A stretch of DNA of 39,073 nt from Rhizobacter sp. (GTDB taxonomy: Bacteria; Pseudomonadota; Gammaproteobacteria; Burkholderiales; Burkholderiaceae_C), in contig JADGRJ010000008.1 in NCBI GenBank assembly GCA_017881025.1, forward strand, positions 1 to 39,073. The letters are read 5' to 3'. Position numbers and translations under genes: made by a program. Under the pieces are notes generated by a model. The model did not search any database. It had not been told where the DNA came from and saw nothing but the letters and a program-made list of their open reading frames with translations. This document shows positions 25,027 through 34,636 of the stretch, in pieces. Position 1 is the first letter of the stretch. Each line of letters begins with the position of its first letter.

Positions 25027-26706
25027 ATGATCCGCCTGACCGAACTCCGCCTGCCGCTCGAGCACAGCGACGCCGGGCTGCGCGCCGCCGTCGTCGCCCG
25101 CCTCGGCATCGACGCCGCGGCGCTGCTCGGATTCACCGTCTTTCGGCGCGGCTACGACGCGCGCAAGAAGGCGGCCATCGTCTTGGTCTACACGATCGAC
25201 TGCGAGGTCGCCGACGAGGCGGCCGTGCTCGCGCGTCATGGCGGCGACCCGCACGTGCGGCCGGCGCCGGACACCACCTACCGTCTGATCGCGCACGCGC
25301 CCGCGGACTTCGCCGCGAGCGGCCGCCCGCGCCCCGTCGTGATCGGCTTCGGGCCGTGCGGCATCTTCGCCGCGCTCGTCCTCGCCCAGATGGGGTTTCG
25401 CCCGCTCGTCCTCGAGCGCGGCCGCGCCGTGCGCGAGCGGACTCGCGACACCTGGGGCCTGTGGCGGCGCGGCGTCCTCGATCCGGAATCGAACGTGCAG
25501 TTCGGCGAAGGCGGCGCCGGAACGTTCTCCGACGGCAAGCTCTGGAGCCAGATCAGCGACCCGCGCCACCTGACGCGCAAGGTGATCGACGAGTTCGTCC
25601 GCGCCGGCGCGCCCGAGGAGATCCGCTTCGTCGCCAAGCCGCACATCGGCACGTTTCGCCTGGTCGGCGTCGTCGAGCGCATGCGCCACGAGATCGAGCG
25701 CCTCGGCGGCGAGATCCGCTTCGGCGCGCGCGTCGTCGACCTGCGCATCGAGGACGGCGCGGTGCGCGGCGTCGTCGTCGGCGATGAGCGCGAGGAGATC
25801 GACGCCGAGCACGTCGTCATCGCCCCCGGCCACAGCGCACGCGACACCTTCGCCATGCTGCAGGGGCGCGGCGTCCACCTCGAAGCCAAGCCGTTCTCGA
25901 TCGGCTTGCGCATCGAGCACCCGCAGTCGCTCATCGACCGCGCCCGCTTCGGCCCGAGCGCCGGCCATCCGCTGCTCGGCGCGGCCGACTACCGGCTCGT
26001 CCACCACGCGAAGAACGGCCGCGCCGTCTACAGCTTCTGCATGTGCCCCGGCGGCACGGTTGTCGCCGCGACGTCGGAGCTCGAGCGTGTTGTCACCAAC
26101 GGCATGAGCCAGTACTCGCGCAACGAGCGCAACGCCAACGCCGGCATCGTCGTCGCCATCGCGCCGGCAGACTATGCGCTGGCGACGTCGAAGGGCAAGG
26201 CCGGCGGCGACACCGTCGGCGCGCTCGACGGCATCGTCTTCCAGCGCTTCTGGGAATCGCGCGCGTTCGAGCTCGGCGGCGGCGGCTATCGCGCGCCCGG
26301 CCAGCTCGTCGGCGACTTCCTGCGCGGCCAGGCCACCACCGCGTTCGGCACGGTGCTGCCGTCGTACCAGCCCGGCGTTCATGGCGTCGATCTCGGCGCC
26401 GCCGACCGCGCCGCGTTGCCCGATTACGCGATCGAGGCGATCCGCGAGGCGCTGCCGGCGTTCGAGCGCCAGATCCCGGGATTCGCGATGGCGGACGCGG
26501 TACTCACCGGCGTCGAGACGCGGACGTCGGCGCCGCTGCGCGTGACGCGCGACAAAGGCCGCCAGGGCGTCAACGTGCGCGGCCTTTACCCGGCCGGCGA
26601 AGGCGCGGGCTACGCCGGCGGGATCATGTCGGCGGCGGTCGACGGCATCGAGACCGCCGAAGCGGTCGCGATGGCGATGCTCGGCGGCGCCGTTTCCCGC
26701 ACTTGA
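25027..26706 (+). CDS. FAD-dependent dehydrogenase, uncharacterised COG2509 family
   Basis: A 559-residue flavoprotein. Unusually for a flavoprotein, about 100 residues precede the FAD site and form a separate N-terminal domain (RLTELRLPLEHSDAGLRAAV ... FRRGYDARKKAAIVLVYTID). The nucleotide-binding motif is GFGPCG at 107-112, with Glu130 ending strand 2 (LVLERG). Further motifs: FGEGGAGTFSDGKLWS, KPFSIGLRIEHPQ, YSFCMCPGG and the C-terminal GLYPAGEGAGYAGGIMSAAVDGI that closes over FAD. These are hallmarks of the COG2509 group, whose members have no established reaction. It follows amgK by 72 bases on the same strand and is convergent with the peptidase. Whether it works with amgK is unknown. 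Confidence 0.85.
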   Translation: MIRLTELRLPLEHSDAGLRAAVVARLGIDAAALLGFTVFRRGYDARKKAAIVLVYTIDCEVADEAAVLARHGGDPHVRPAPDTTYRLIAHAPADFAASGRPRPVVIGFGPCGIFAALVLAQMGFRPLVLERGRAVRERTRDTWGLWRRGVLDPESNVQFGEGGAGTFSDGKLWSQISDPRHLTRKVIDEFVRAGAPEEIRFVAKPHIGTFRLVGVVERMRHEIERLGGEIRFGARVVDLRIEDGAVRGVVVGDEREEIDAEHVVIAPGHSARDTFAMLQGRGVHLEAKPFSIGLRIEHPQSLIDRARFGPSAGHPLLGAADYRLVHHAKNGRAVYSFCMCPGGTVVAATSELERVVTNGMSQYSRNERNANAGIVVAIAPADYALATSKGKAGGDTVGALDGIVFQRFWESRAFELGGGGYRAPGQLVGDFLRGQATTAFGTVLPSYQPGVHGVDLGAADRAALPDYAIEAIREALPAFERQIPGFAMADAVLTGVETRTSAPLRVTRDKGRQGVNVRGLYPAGEGAGYAGGIMSAAVDGIETAEAVAMAMLGGAVSRT

Positions 26707-26772
26707 GCTGATCGCAGCGCGCGCGAATGCGAGGCGCGAGGACGCGAAGCGGCGCGACCCGCCGGAGCGGGA

Positions 26773-28272
26773 CTACGCGCAGGCCGCCATCACCTGCGCC
26801 ACCGCCGCCGTCAGCTTCTTGCCGTAGGGCACGTGCAGGAACTCGTTCGGGCCGTGCGCGTTGCTCTTCGGGCCGAGGACGCCGCAGACCATCATCTGCG
26901 CCTTCGGGAAGCTCTGCTGCAGCATCGCCATCAGCGGGATCGTTCCGCCCTGGCCGATGAAGCCGCACGGCGCGTCGAATTGCGCTTCGGAAGCCGCGTG
27001 CAGCGCGTTCTCGAGCCACGGCGCGAGGCTCGGCGCGTTCCAGCCCGTCGCCCCCGACGCATCGCTTTCATGGCCGGCGCGGCCGTCGGTGCAGAAGGTG
27101 ACCTTGGCGTTGTACGGCGCGCTGTCCTCGAGCAGCGTCTTCAGCGCCTGCGCGGCGGCGTTGCCGTCGACGAGCGGCGGCGTGCGCAGGCTGAGCTTGA
27201 ACGCGGTGTACGGGCGCAGGACGTTGCCTGCGTCCTTCAACGCCGGAAAGCCGTCGACGCCGGTGACCGAGAGCGTCGGCTTCCAGGTGCGGTTGACGAG
27301 CGCCTCGACCGGGTCGGTCGTCGTCGGCAGCGTCGGCCCGCCGTCGGCGCCGCACGCCCACGGGAAGCGCTTCCAGACCTCGTCGCCGAGGATCCTCGCG
27401 GTCGCCCTCGCCTGCTCGAGGCGATCGGCCGGGATCGCGCAGTGGAAGCTCTCGGGCAGGAGGCGGCCGGTCTTCGAGTCCTCGAGCCGATCGAGCACCT
27501 GGCGCAGGATGCGAAAGCTCGACGGCACCAGGCCGCTGGCGTCGCCGGAATGGACGCCTTCGGTGAGGATCTCGACCTTGAGCGTGCCGGTGATGTTGCC
27601 GCGCAGGCTGGTCGTGAGCCAGAGCTGGTCGTAGTTGCCGGCGCCGCTGTCGAGGCAGACGACGAGGCCGATCGAGCCGAGCCGGTCGCGCAGCGCATCG
27701 ACGTAGACCGGCAGGTCGGGCGAGCCGCTCTCCTCGCTGGTCTCGATCAGGCCGACGCAGCGCGGCCGGGCGATGCCCTGCAGGTCGAGCGACTTGATCG
27801 CCGTGATCGCCGCGTAGATCGCGTAGCCGTCGTCGGCGCCGCCGCGGCCATAGAGCAACCCGTTCTCGTAGCGCGGGGTCCACGGGCCGTAGCCGTTCTT
27901 CCAGCCGTTGAACTCGGGCTGCTTGTCGAGGTGGCCGTAGAGGCAGATCGTCTCGGCGCCGGCGTCGTTGCCGCCCGGGCGAGTCGCGGGCACGTCGAAG
28001 AAGATCACCGGCGTGCGGTCTTCGAGGCGGATCACCTCGAGCTTCAGGCCGTGCACCTGCTGTCGCTCGACCCACGCCGCGGCGTCGCGGACGACGCGGT
28101 CGATGAAGCCGTGCTCCTTCCACTCGGCGTCGAACATCGGGCTCTTGGCGGGCACCTCGATGTACTTCGTGATCTGCGGGACGATCTCGTCGTCCCAGAC
28201 GCGCTCGGCGAAACGGCCGAGCGCCTCGGCCTCGTCCTTCTGGATCGGTTGCAGCGGGTCGCGTGCGTTCAT
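26773..28272 (-). CDS. M20-family metallopeptidase (dipeptidase/carboxypeptidase type)
   Basis: A 499-residue zinc-type exopeptidase of family M20 (CNDP-like size). Metal-binding and catalytic segments: LYGHLDKQPE (His, Asp), YGRGGADDGYA (bridging Asp), IETSEESGSPD (catalytic Glu-Glu), CLDSGAGNYD, and HGPNEFLHV (C-terminal His). The lid/dimerisation domain with GVHSGDASG lies between. No signal peptide, so it is probably cytoplasmic and cleaves short peptides or acyl-amino acids. Its ATG overlaps the stop of the hydrolase gene upstream (ATGA), so the two are co-translated. The substrate is unknown. Confidence 0.9.
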   Translation of the reverse strand: MNARDPLQPIQKDEAEALGRFAERVWDDEIVPQITKYIEVPAKSPMFDAEWKEHGFIDRVVRDAAAWVERQQVHGLKLEVIRLEDRTPVIFFDVPATRPGGNDAGAETICLYGHLDKQPEFNGWKNGYGPWTPRYENGLLYGRGGADDGYAIYAAITAIKSLDLQGIARPRCVGLIETSEESGSPDLPVYVDALRDRLGSIGLVVCLDSGAGNYDQLWLTTSLRGNITGTLKVEILTEGVHSGDASGLVPSSFRILRQVLDRLEDSKTGRLLPESFHCAIPADRLEQARATARILGDEVWKRFPWACGADGGPTLPTTTDPVEALVNRTWKPTLSVTGVDGFPALKDAGNVLRPYTAFKLSLRTPPLVDGNAAAQALKTLLEDSAPYNAKVTFCTDGRAGHESDASGATGWNAPSLAPWLENALHAASEAQFDAPCGFIGQGGTIPLMAMLQQSFPKAQMMVCGVLGPKSNAHGPNEFLHVPYGKKLTAAVAQVMAACA

Positions 28273-29129
28273 CGCGGATTCCTCGTCGGCAAAAGGTTCA
28301 GTGTATCGAGCCACGCCGTCAAGACCCCCAAGACCTCGTCCTGCTCGGGCTCGTTGAAGATCTCGTGAAAGAGCGACCCGAAGGGGCGCGCCACCACGAC
28401 CGACGTCGGCGCCGCCGCCGCGAACGCGGCGCTGCCGGCCGGGACGACGCAGCGGTCGCTGCCGGCGTAGAGCAGGAGCGTCGGCACCCGCCAGCGCGGC
28501 GCCAGCGCGCGCACCGCCGGGCCGGCGTCGGCGATGAAGCGGACGAGGCGCGGCGCGATCCGGTCGTGGACGAGCGGATCGGCGCGGTACGCGGCGACGA
28601 CGGCGGGATCGCGCGAGATCCCGGTCGCGTCGAGCCCGTTGCCGATGCCCAGGTTCGGCGTCAGCGTCTCGAGCGTCGCCAGCAAGGCGCGCTTGGCCGC
28701 GGTCATGCCGACGTCGAGCGCCGGCGACGACAGCACCAGCGCATCGACGTCGCGCTGCCACGCCGGCGGCGGCGACTCGAGCCCGCCGGCGACGAATCGG
28801 GCGACGACGAGACCGCCGAGGCTGTGGCCGAGCAGCACGAGCGGGCCGCTCGTCTCGGCGCGGACTTCATCGACGACCGCTGCCAAGTCGACGAGCAGGT
28901 CGTCGTCGGCCGCGAGCCGGCCGCGCTCGCCCGGGCTCGCGCCGTGGCCGCGCTGGTCGTAGCCGACCACGCTCCAGCGATCGGCGTTCAGCCGCGCGGC
29001 GACGTGCGCGTAACGGCCGATGTGCTCGCCGAGGCCGTGGACGATGACAATCGTCCCCCTGGCGTCGGCGGACGGCCAGTCGCGGCGCACCAGCGCCATC
29101 CCGTCGCGGGTTTGAATCGTCCGTCCCAT
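28269..29129 (-). CDS. Alpha/beta hydrolase, monoacylglycerol-lipase-like
   Basis: A 286-residue serine hydrolase of the Hydrolase_4 group. The catalytic triad is visible: Ser103 in LGHSLGG, Asp225 in YAGSDRCV and His255 in SLFHEIFNE, the last being the typical lysophospholipase/monoacylglycerol lipase ending. HGLGEHIGRYAH (oxyanion region) and GYDQRGHGASPGERG are further hallmarks. Start ATG 29129 is supported by GAGGAGG a few bases upstream. It is first in a two-gene unit with the M20 peptidase. It starts only 16 bases from the divergent dienoyl-CoA isomerase gene, so a lipid-degradation theme is plausible. No signal peptide. Confidence 0.9.
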   Translation of the reverse strand: MGRTIQTRDGMALVRRDWPSADARGTIVIVHGLGEHIGRYAHVAARLNADRWSVVGYDQRGHGASPGERGRLAADDDLLVDLAAVVDEVRAETSGPLVLLGHSLGGLVVARFVAGGLESPPPAWQRDVDALVLSSPALDVGMTAAKRALLATLETLTPNLGIGNGLDATGISRDPAVVAAYRADPLVHDRIAPRLVRFIADAGPAVRALAPRWRVPTLLLYAGSDRCVVPAGSAAFAAAAPTSVVVARPFGSLFHEIFNEPEQDEVLGVLTAWLDTLNLLPTRNPR

Positions 29130-29145
29130 CGCACCTCCTCGAGCC

Positions 29146-29982
29146 ATGACCGACAGCACCGAATTCTTCCAACTCTCGCACGAGAACGGCGTCGCCCACC
29201 TGCAGCTGAACCGGCCCGAGCGAATGAACACCATGACGCCGGCGTTCTTCCCCGCCGTCCGCGACGCCGTGCGCGGCCTCGACGGCGAGGGCGCGACGCG
29301 GGCGATGGTGATCTCGTCGACCGGCAAGCACTTCTCGGCCGGCATGTCGCTCGACGTCTTCGCCGGCAACTTCCCGGCGCTGGCGGCGACGACGGCGCGC
29401 GAGCGTCTCGCCTTCCAGGAATCGCTGCGACAGCTGATCGACTGCTTCACCGCCCTCGACGAGGCGCGCTTCCCGATCGTCTGCGCGATTCAGGGCGGCT
29501 GCATCGGCGGCGCCCTCGACCTCGCGACCGCGTGCGACATCCGCGTCTGCAGCGCCGACGCCTTCTTCACGGTGCAGGAGATTTCGATCGGCATGGCCGC
29601 CGACCTCGGCGTCCTGCAGCGGCTGCCGAAGATCGTGCCGCAGGGCGTCGCCCGCGAGATGGCCTACACCGGCGAGCGGCTCGGCGCCGAGCGCGCGCTC
29701 GCGGTCGGCCTCGTCAACGCCGTGCTGCCAGACGCCGCGGCGACGGTCGAGCGCGCGGTCGCGCTGGCGCGGACGATCGCGTCGAAATCGCCGCTCGCCA
29801 TCGCCGGGACCAAGCTCGCGATCAACCACGCGCGCGATCACTCGACCGCGTCGGCACTGCAGCAGATGTCGCTGCTGCAGAGCGCGATCTTCGACACCGG
29901 CGAGATGGCGACGGCAATCGCGGCCTGGAAGGAGAAGCGCAGCGCCGAGTTCGACGCGCTCGCGCCGGTCACGAAGGTCTAG
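29146..29982 (+). CDS. Delta(3,5)-delta(2,4)-dienoyl-CoA isomerase (crotonase family)
   Basis: A 278-residue crotonase-fold enzyme. Against the mammalian ECH1 pattern, all three acidic active-site residues are kept with the right spacing: Asp125 in GGALDLATACD, Glu145 in FTVQEISIG and Asp153 in AADLGVLQRLPK (20 and 8 residues apart). The oxyanion-hole segment is KHFSAGMSLDVF. This is more specific than a general enoyl-CoA hydratase label. The enzyme shifts double bonds of dienoyl-CoA so that unsaturated fatty acids with odd-position double bonds can enter beta-oxidation. It is monocistronic and convergent with the efflux operon. Confidence 0.88.
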   Translation: MTDSTEFFQLSHENGVAHLQLNRPERMNTMTPAFFPAVRDAVRGLDGEGATRAMVISSTGKHFSAGMSLDVFAGNFPALAATTARERLAFQESLRQLIDCFTALDEARFPIVCAIQGGCIGGALDLATACDIRVCSADAFFTVQEISIGMAADLGVLQRLPKIVPQGVAREMAYTGERLGAERALAVGLVNAVLPDAAATVERAVALARTIASKSPLAIAGTKLAINHARDHSTASALQQMSLLQSAIFDTGEMATAIAAWKEKRSAEFDALAPVTKV

Positions 29983-30008
29983 TCGGTCCGTCGCGCTGCT
30001 GCCCGTGC

Positions 30009-31457
30009 TCAGCGCGGCGGCGGAACCGTCGGGTTCGACGCCGCGGTGACCTCCGAGGCCTCGCGCCAGCCGCCGCCGAGGACGCGGTAGAGCGTCACCA
30101 GGTTCTGCAGCTGCAGCGCCTGCGTCTGCACCAGCGCCTGCTGGGCGATGAAGAGCGAGCGCTGCGCGTCGAGCGTGTCGAGGTAGCTCGCCGCGCCGGC
30201 GCGGTAGCGCAGGTCGGCTAGGCGATACGTGATCGCGAGCGCGTTGGTCTGCGCCGCCTGCGCGCGCAGCTGCTCGCCCAAGGTCGCGCGGCCGGCGAGC
30301 GCGTCGGAGACTTCGCGGAACGCGGTCTGGATCGAGCGCTCGTACTGGGCGACGGCGATGTCGCGGTTGACACGGGCGACGTCGAGGTTGGCGCGGTTGC
30401 GGCCGGCGTCGAAGATCGGCTGCAGCAGCTGCGCCGTGCCGGTGAAGGCGAACGAGCCGCTCTTGAACAGGCCCGAGAGCTCGCTGCTCGCGCTGCCGAG
30501 ATTGGCCGTCAACGAGATGCGCGGGAAGAACGCTGCGCGCGCCGCGCCGATGTTGGCGTTGGCCGAGAGCAGCTGCTGCTCCGCGGCGCGGACGTCGGGG
30601 CGGCGGATGAGCAGATCCGACGGCAGCCCGGCGGGCAGATCGCCCGGGATCTGCTGCTGGTCGAGCGGCAGCGGCGCTGCCAAGTCGGCGGGCAGCGCCT
30701 GGCCGACGAGCAGCTGGAGCGCGTTCTCGTCGAGCGCGCGCTGGCGCAGCGACTGCGCGAGCGCGACGCGCGCGCCCTCGAGCAGCGACTCGGCCTGGCG
30801 GAAGTCGAGCTCGGACGAAGCGCCGTTGTCGAAGCGCAGCTTGGTGAGGCGGGTCGACTCCTCACGCGTCGCCAGCGTCTGCCGCGTCACGCGCAGCAGC
30901 TCGTCGTCGGCGAGCAGGTTCAGGTAGGCGTTGGCGACGGACGCGACCAGGCTGATCTGCACCGCCTTGCGGTTCTCCGCGGTCGCGAAGTACTGGGCGA
31001 GCGCCGCTTCGCTGAGGTCGTGGACGCGGCCGAACAGGTCGAGCTCGTAGCTCGTGACCGCGAAACCGACGGCGTAGGACGTCGCGACGCCACTGCCGAC
31101 CGGCTGGCGCGCCACCGTCGCCCCGACACCGACCGTCGGTAGCTGATCGGCGCGGCGAATGTCGTAGAGCGCGCGCGTCTGCTCGATGTTGAGCACGGCG
31201 ACGCGCAGGTCGCGGTTGTTGGCGAGGGCGAGCGCGATCAGCTGCTTCAGGCGTTGGTCGGCGAAGAAGCGCTGCCAGTCGATGTCGGCGACGGCCTCGC
31301 TGCCGGGCGAAGCGGCCGGTGTCATTTCGGCGGCGTAGGTCGCCGGCACCGGCGGTGCCGGGCGCTCGTAGGGCGGGATCAGCGTCGAGCAGCCGGCGAG
31401 CGCGAGCAGCGCGCTCGCCAGCAGCGCGAGCCCTCGCGACGACGCCCGCTCACGCAT
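30009..31457 (-). CDS. RND efflux outer-membrane factor lipoprotein (OprM/NodT family)
   Basis: A 482-residue outer-membrane channel, third part of the efflux pump. The signal peptide ends in lipobox LAGC (Cys23), so it is acylated like OprM. Two outer-membrane-efflux repeats follow, with family motifs DWQRFFADQRLKQLIALAL, VTSYELDLFGRV, LLIRRPDVRAAEQQLL, GAARAAFFPRISLTANLG and YLDTLDAQRSLFIAQQAL. The two halves form long helical hairpins that build the trimeric tunnel. It overlaps the RND gene by eight bases and is last in the operon. Confidence 0.94.
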   Translation of the reverse strand: MRERASSRGLALLASALLALAGCSTLIPPYERPAPPVPATYAAEMTPAASPGSEAVADIDWQRFFADQRLKQLIALALANNRDLRVAVLNIEQTRALYDIRRADQLPTVGVGATVARQPVGSGVATSYAVGFAVTSYELDLFGRVHDLSEAALAQYFATAENRKAVQISLVASVANAYLNLLADDELLRVTRQTLATREESTRLTKLRFDNGASSELDFRQAESLLEGARVALAQSLRQRALDENALQLLVGQALPADLAAPLPLDQQQIPGDLPAGLPSDLLIRRPDVRAAEQQLLSANANIGAARAAFFPRISLTANLGSASSELSGLFKSGSFAFTGTAQLLQPIFDAGRNRANLDVARVNRDIAVAQYERSIQTAFREVSDALAGRATLGEQLRAQAAQTNALAITYRLADLRYRAGAASYLDTLDAQRSLFIAQQALVQTQALQLQNLVTLYRVLGGGWREASEVTAASNPTVPPPR

Positions 31458-34400
31458 GGCCGCCCTCCTCGACGACCGGCGGCACGGGCGGCGGCACCGG
31501 GTCGAGCCACGCGGCGCCGGCGGTCGCGTGCACCTTGCCCTTGAAGAAGCGCCGCACGACGACGAAGAAGACCGGCACGAAGAAGATCGCCAGCACCGTC
31601 GCGGTGATCATGCCGCCCATCACGCCGGTGCCGATCGCGCGCTGGCTCGCCGAGCCGGCGCCCGACGAGACGACGAGCGGCAGGACGCCGAGGATGAAGG
31701 CGATCGAGGTCATCAGGATCGGCCGGAAGCGCAGGTGGACCGCCTGCAGCGTCGCCTCGATCACGCCCTTTCCCTGCGCGACCAGGTCCTTCGCGAACTC
31801 GATGATCAGGATCGCGTTCTTCGCCGACAGGCCGATCACGGTGATCAGGCCGACCTTGAAGAAGACGTCGTTCGGCATGCCGCGCAGCGTCGCGCCGAGC
31901 ACGGCGCCGAGGACACCGAGCGGCACCGCGAGCAGCACCGCGAACGGGATCGACCAGCTCTCGTAGAGCGCCGACAGGCAGAGGAACACGGCAAGCATCG
32001 AGAACGCGAGCAGGATCGTCGCCGTCGAGCCCGAAAGGCGCTCCTCGCGCGACTGGCCGGTCCATTCGAAGGCGAAGCCGGCCGGCAGCTGGCCGGCGAG
32101 GCGCTCCATCTCGTTCATCGCGTCGCCGGTCGAGTAGCCCGGCGCGGCGTCGCCCGAGATGCGCATCGACGGGTAGCCGTTGTAGCGGATGGTCTGGATC
32201 GGCCCGGTGATCCAGCGCGTCGTCGCCAGCGCCGCCATTGGCACGGGCTTGCCCTGGTTGTTGAGGACGTTGAGCTGGAGCAGGTCGTCGGGCTGCATGC
32301 GGTCGGGCGCATCGGCCTGGACGACGACGCGCTGCAGCCGCCCCGCGTTCGGAAAGTCGTTGACGTAGTTCGAGCCGAGCGCGGTCGACAGCACGCTGTT
32401 GATGTTGTCGAACGACACTCCCAAGGCGCTCGCCCGGTCGCGGTCGATGTCGATCTGCAGCTGCGGAGCGTCCTCGAGGCCGTCGGGGCGGACGCCGGCG
32501 AGGACCTTGCTCTGCGCCGCCATGCCGAGCAGCTGGTTGCGCGCGCCGAGCAGCGCCGCGTGGCCGTTGCCGCCGCGGTCCTGGAGGCGGAACGAGAAGC
32601 CGGTGGCGGTGCCGAGCTCGGGAATCGCCGGCGGCACAAGCGCGAAGATGAAGGCGTCGCGAACGCGCGAGAGCGCGCCGAAGGCGCGCCCGGCGATCGT
32701 CGGCGCCGAGTGCTCGACGCCTTTGCGCTCGTCCCAGGGCTTGAGCGTCACGAAGGCGAGCGCCGCGTTCTGGCCGCTGCCGGAGAAGCTGAAGCCGAGC
32801 ACGCTCACCATCTTGTCGACCTCGGGCTGCTGCAGGAAGAAGCCCTCGGCCTGCTGCATGACCGCGAGCGTGCGAGCCTGCGTCGCGCCTGGCGGCAGCT
32901 GCACGTTGGCGATGAGGTAGCCCTGGTCCTCGGTCGGCAGGAACGACGCCGGCATGCGAGTGAACATGAAGACGACGAAGGCGACGATGAGCGCGAAGAT
33001 GACGAGAAAGCGCCCGGTGCGGCGCAGGATCTTCGCGACCCAGCCTTCGTAGCCGTGAGTCGTCGCTTTGAAGCCGCGGTTGAACCAGCCGAAGAAGCCG
33101 CCCTTGACCTGCTTGTGGCCCTTCTCGACCGGCTTCAGGAACGAGGCGCAGAGCGCCGGCGTGAGCGAGAGGGCGAGGAACACCGAGCAGAGCATCGCAC
33201 TCACCATGACGAGCGAGAACTGGCGGTAGATGTTGCCGACCGAGCCCGAGAAGAACGCCATCGGCAGGAACACCGACACCAGCGTGACGCTGATACCGAC
33301 CAGCGCCGCGGTGATCTGTCCCATCGCCTTCTTGGTCGCGTCGCGCGGCGACAAACCCTCCTCGCTCATGATCCGCTCGACGTTCTCGATCACGACGATG
33401 GCGTCGTCGACGAGGATGCCGACGGCGAGCACCATCGCGAACATCGTCAGCACGTTGATCGAGTAGCCGAACGCGTACATCACGGCGAACGCGCCGAGCA
33501 GTGAGACCGGCACGACGATCGTCGGGATCAGCGTGTAGCGCAGGTTCTGCAGGAACAGGTACATCACCAGGAAGACGAGGATCACCGCCTCGACCAGCGT
33601 CACGACGACCTGGCGGATCGAGATGCTGATGAACTTCGAGCTGTCGTACGGGATGTCGTACTTCACGCCGGGCGGGAAATAGCGCTCGAGCTCGGCCATG
33701 CGGTTCTTGACGAGCTGCGCGGTCGCGAGCGCGTTGCCGGTCGGCGAGAGCTGCACGCCGATGCCGGTCGAGGGCCTGCCGTTCAGGCGCGCCGAGGTGC
33801 CGTAGTTCTGGCCGCCGAGCTCGATGCGGGCGACGTCCTTCAGCTTGACGGTCGAGCCGTCGGTGTTGGCGCGCAGGACGACCTGTCCGAACTGCTCGAC
33901 CGAGGTCAGCTGGCCGGCGACGACGACGGTCGCGCTGATCGGCTGGCCGGCGGCGATCGGCAGGTCGCCGATCGTTCCCGACGAGACCTGCGCGTTCTGG
34001 GCGCGGATCGCGGCGACGACGTCGTTCGACGACATGTTGAAGCCGACCAGCTTGGCCGGGTCGATCCAGATCCGCATCGCCCGCTCGGTGCCGAACAGCT
34101 GCGCCTGGCCGACGCCGGGCAGGCGCTGGATCTCGGGCAGCACGGTGCGCGACGCGTAGTCGCCGAGGGCGATCGGGTCGAACGCCGGGTTGTCCGACGA
34201 GAGGATCGTGAAGAGGAGGAAGTTGGAGCGCGCCTTGTCGACGCGAACGCCCTGCTGCGTCACCGCCGCGGGCAGGCGCGGCGCGGCGCGCGAGAGCCGG
34301 TTCTGGACATCGACCTGGGCGAAGTTGGGGTCGGTGCCCGACTCGAAGGTGAGCGTGATCGAGCCGACGCCGTTCGCCTGGCTCGTCGACTCGAGGTAGA

Positions 34401-34626
34401 TCAGGCCGGGCGAGCCGTTCATCTCCTGCTCGATGACGCTGATCACGCTGTCCTCGAGCGTCTGCGCCGAGGCGCCCGGATAGACCGCGGTGACGATGAT
34501 CGACGGCGGCGCGACGGTCGGGTACTGGGCGATCGGCAGCTGCTTGATCGCGACGCCACCCATGACGAGGATGAAGAGCGCGATCACCCACGCGAAGATG
34601 GGCCGGTCGATGAAGAACTGGGCCAT
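31450..34626 (-). CDS. RND multidrug efflux transporter (AcrB/MexB, HAE1 family)
   Basis: A 1058-residue inner-membrane proton antiporter, normal length for HAE1. It begins MAQFFIDRPIFAWVIALFI, the universal start of AcrB-type pumps. Twelve membrane helices are expected: one before and five after each large periplasmic domain pair. The proton-relay aspartate pair is in ILVDDAIVVIENVERIM and the lysine in LSAKNAILIIEFAKD. The porter and docking domains (for example GTDPNFAQVDVQNRLS and RVVVQADAPDRMQPDD) are intact. With the adaptor before it and channel after it, it forms a complete tripartite exporter. Likely substrates are hydrophobic drugs, dyes or solvents, as for MexB/TtgB, but this is inferred from family. 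Confidence 0.96.
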   Translation of the reverse strand: MAQFFIDRPIFAWVIALFILVMGGVAIKQLPIAQYPTVAPPSIIVTAVYPGASAQTLEDSVISVIEQEMNGSPGLIYLESTSQANGVGSITLTFESGTDPNFAQVDVQNRLSRAAPRLPAAVTQQGVRVDKARSNFLLFTILSSDNPAFDPIALGDYASRTVLPEIQRLPGVGQAQLFGTERAMRIWIDPAKLVGFNMSSNDVVAAIRAQNAQVSSGTIGDLPIAAGQPISATVVVAGQLTSVEQFGQVVLRANTDGSTVKLKDVARIELGGQNYGTSARLNGRPSTGIGVQLSPTGNALATAQLVKNRMAELERYFPPGVKYDIPYDSSKFISISIRQVVVTLVEAVILVFLVMYLFLQNLRYTLIPTIVVPVSLLGAFAVMYAFGYSINVLTMFAMVLAVGILVDDAIVVIENVERIMSEEGLSPRDATKKAMGQITAALVGISVTLVSVFLPMAFFSGSVGNIYRQFSLVMVSAMLCSVFLALSLTPALCASFLKPVEKGHKQVKGGFFGWFNRGFKATTHGYEGWVAKILRRTGRFLVIFALIVAFVVFMFTRMPASFLPTEDQGYLIANVQLPPGATQARTLAVMQQAEGFFLQQPEVDKMVSVLGFSFSGSGQNAALAFVTLKPWDERKGVEHSAPTIAGRAFGALSRVRDAFIFALVPPAIPELGTATGFSFRLQDRGGNGHAALLGARNQLLGMAAQSKVLAGVRPDGLEDAPQLQIDIDRDRASALGVSFDNINSVLSTALGSNYVNDFPNAGRLQRVVVQADAPDRMQPDDLLQLNVLNNQGKPVPMAALATTRWITGPIQTIRYNGYPSMRISGDAAPGYSTGDAMNEMERLAGQLPAGFAFEWTGQSREERLSGSTATILLAFSMLAVFLCLSALYESWSIPFAVLLAVPLGVLGAVLGATLRGMPNDVFFKVGLITVIGLSAKNAILIIEFAKDLVAQGKGVIEATLQAVHLRFRPILMTSIAFILGVLPLVVSSGAGSASQRAIGTGVMGGMITATVLAIFFVPVFFVVVRRFFKGKVHATAGAAWLDPVPPPVPPVVEEGGHA

Positions 34627-34636
34627 GGATCGACGC

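Noticed and set aside
31379..34591. A 1070-codon frame on the same strand as the RND gene, and a 682-codon frame opposite to it
   Set aside because: Both are alternative-frame shadows of the RND transporter, whose own frame shows full family conservation.
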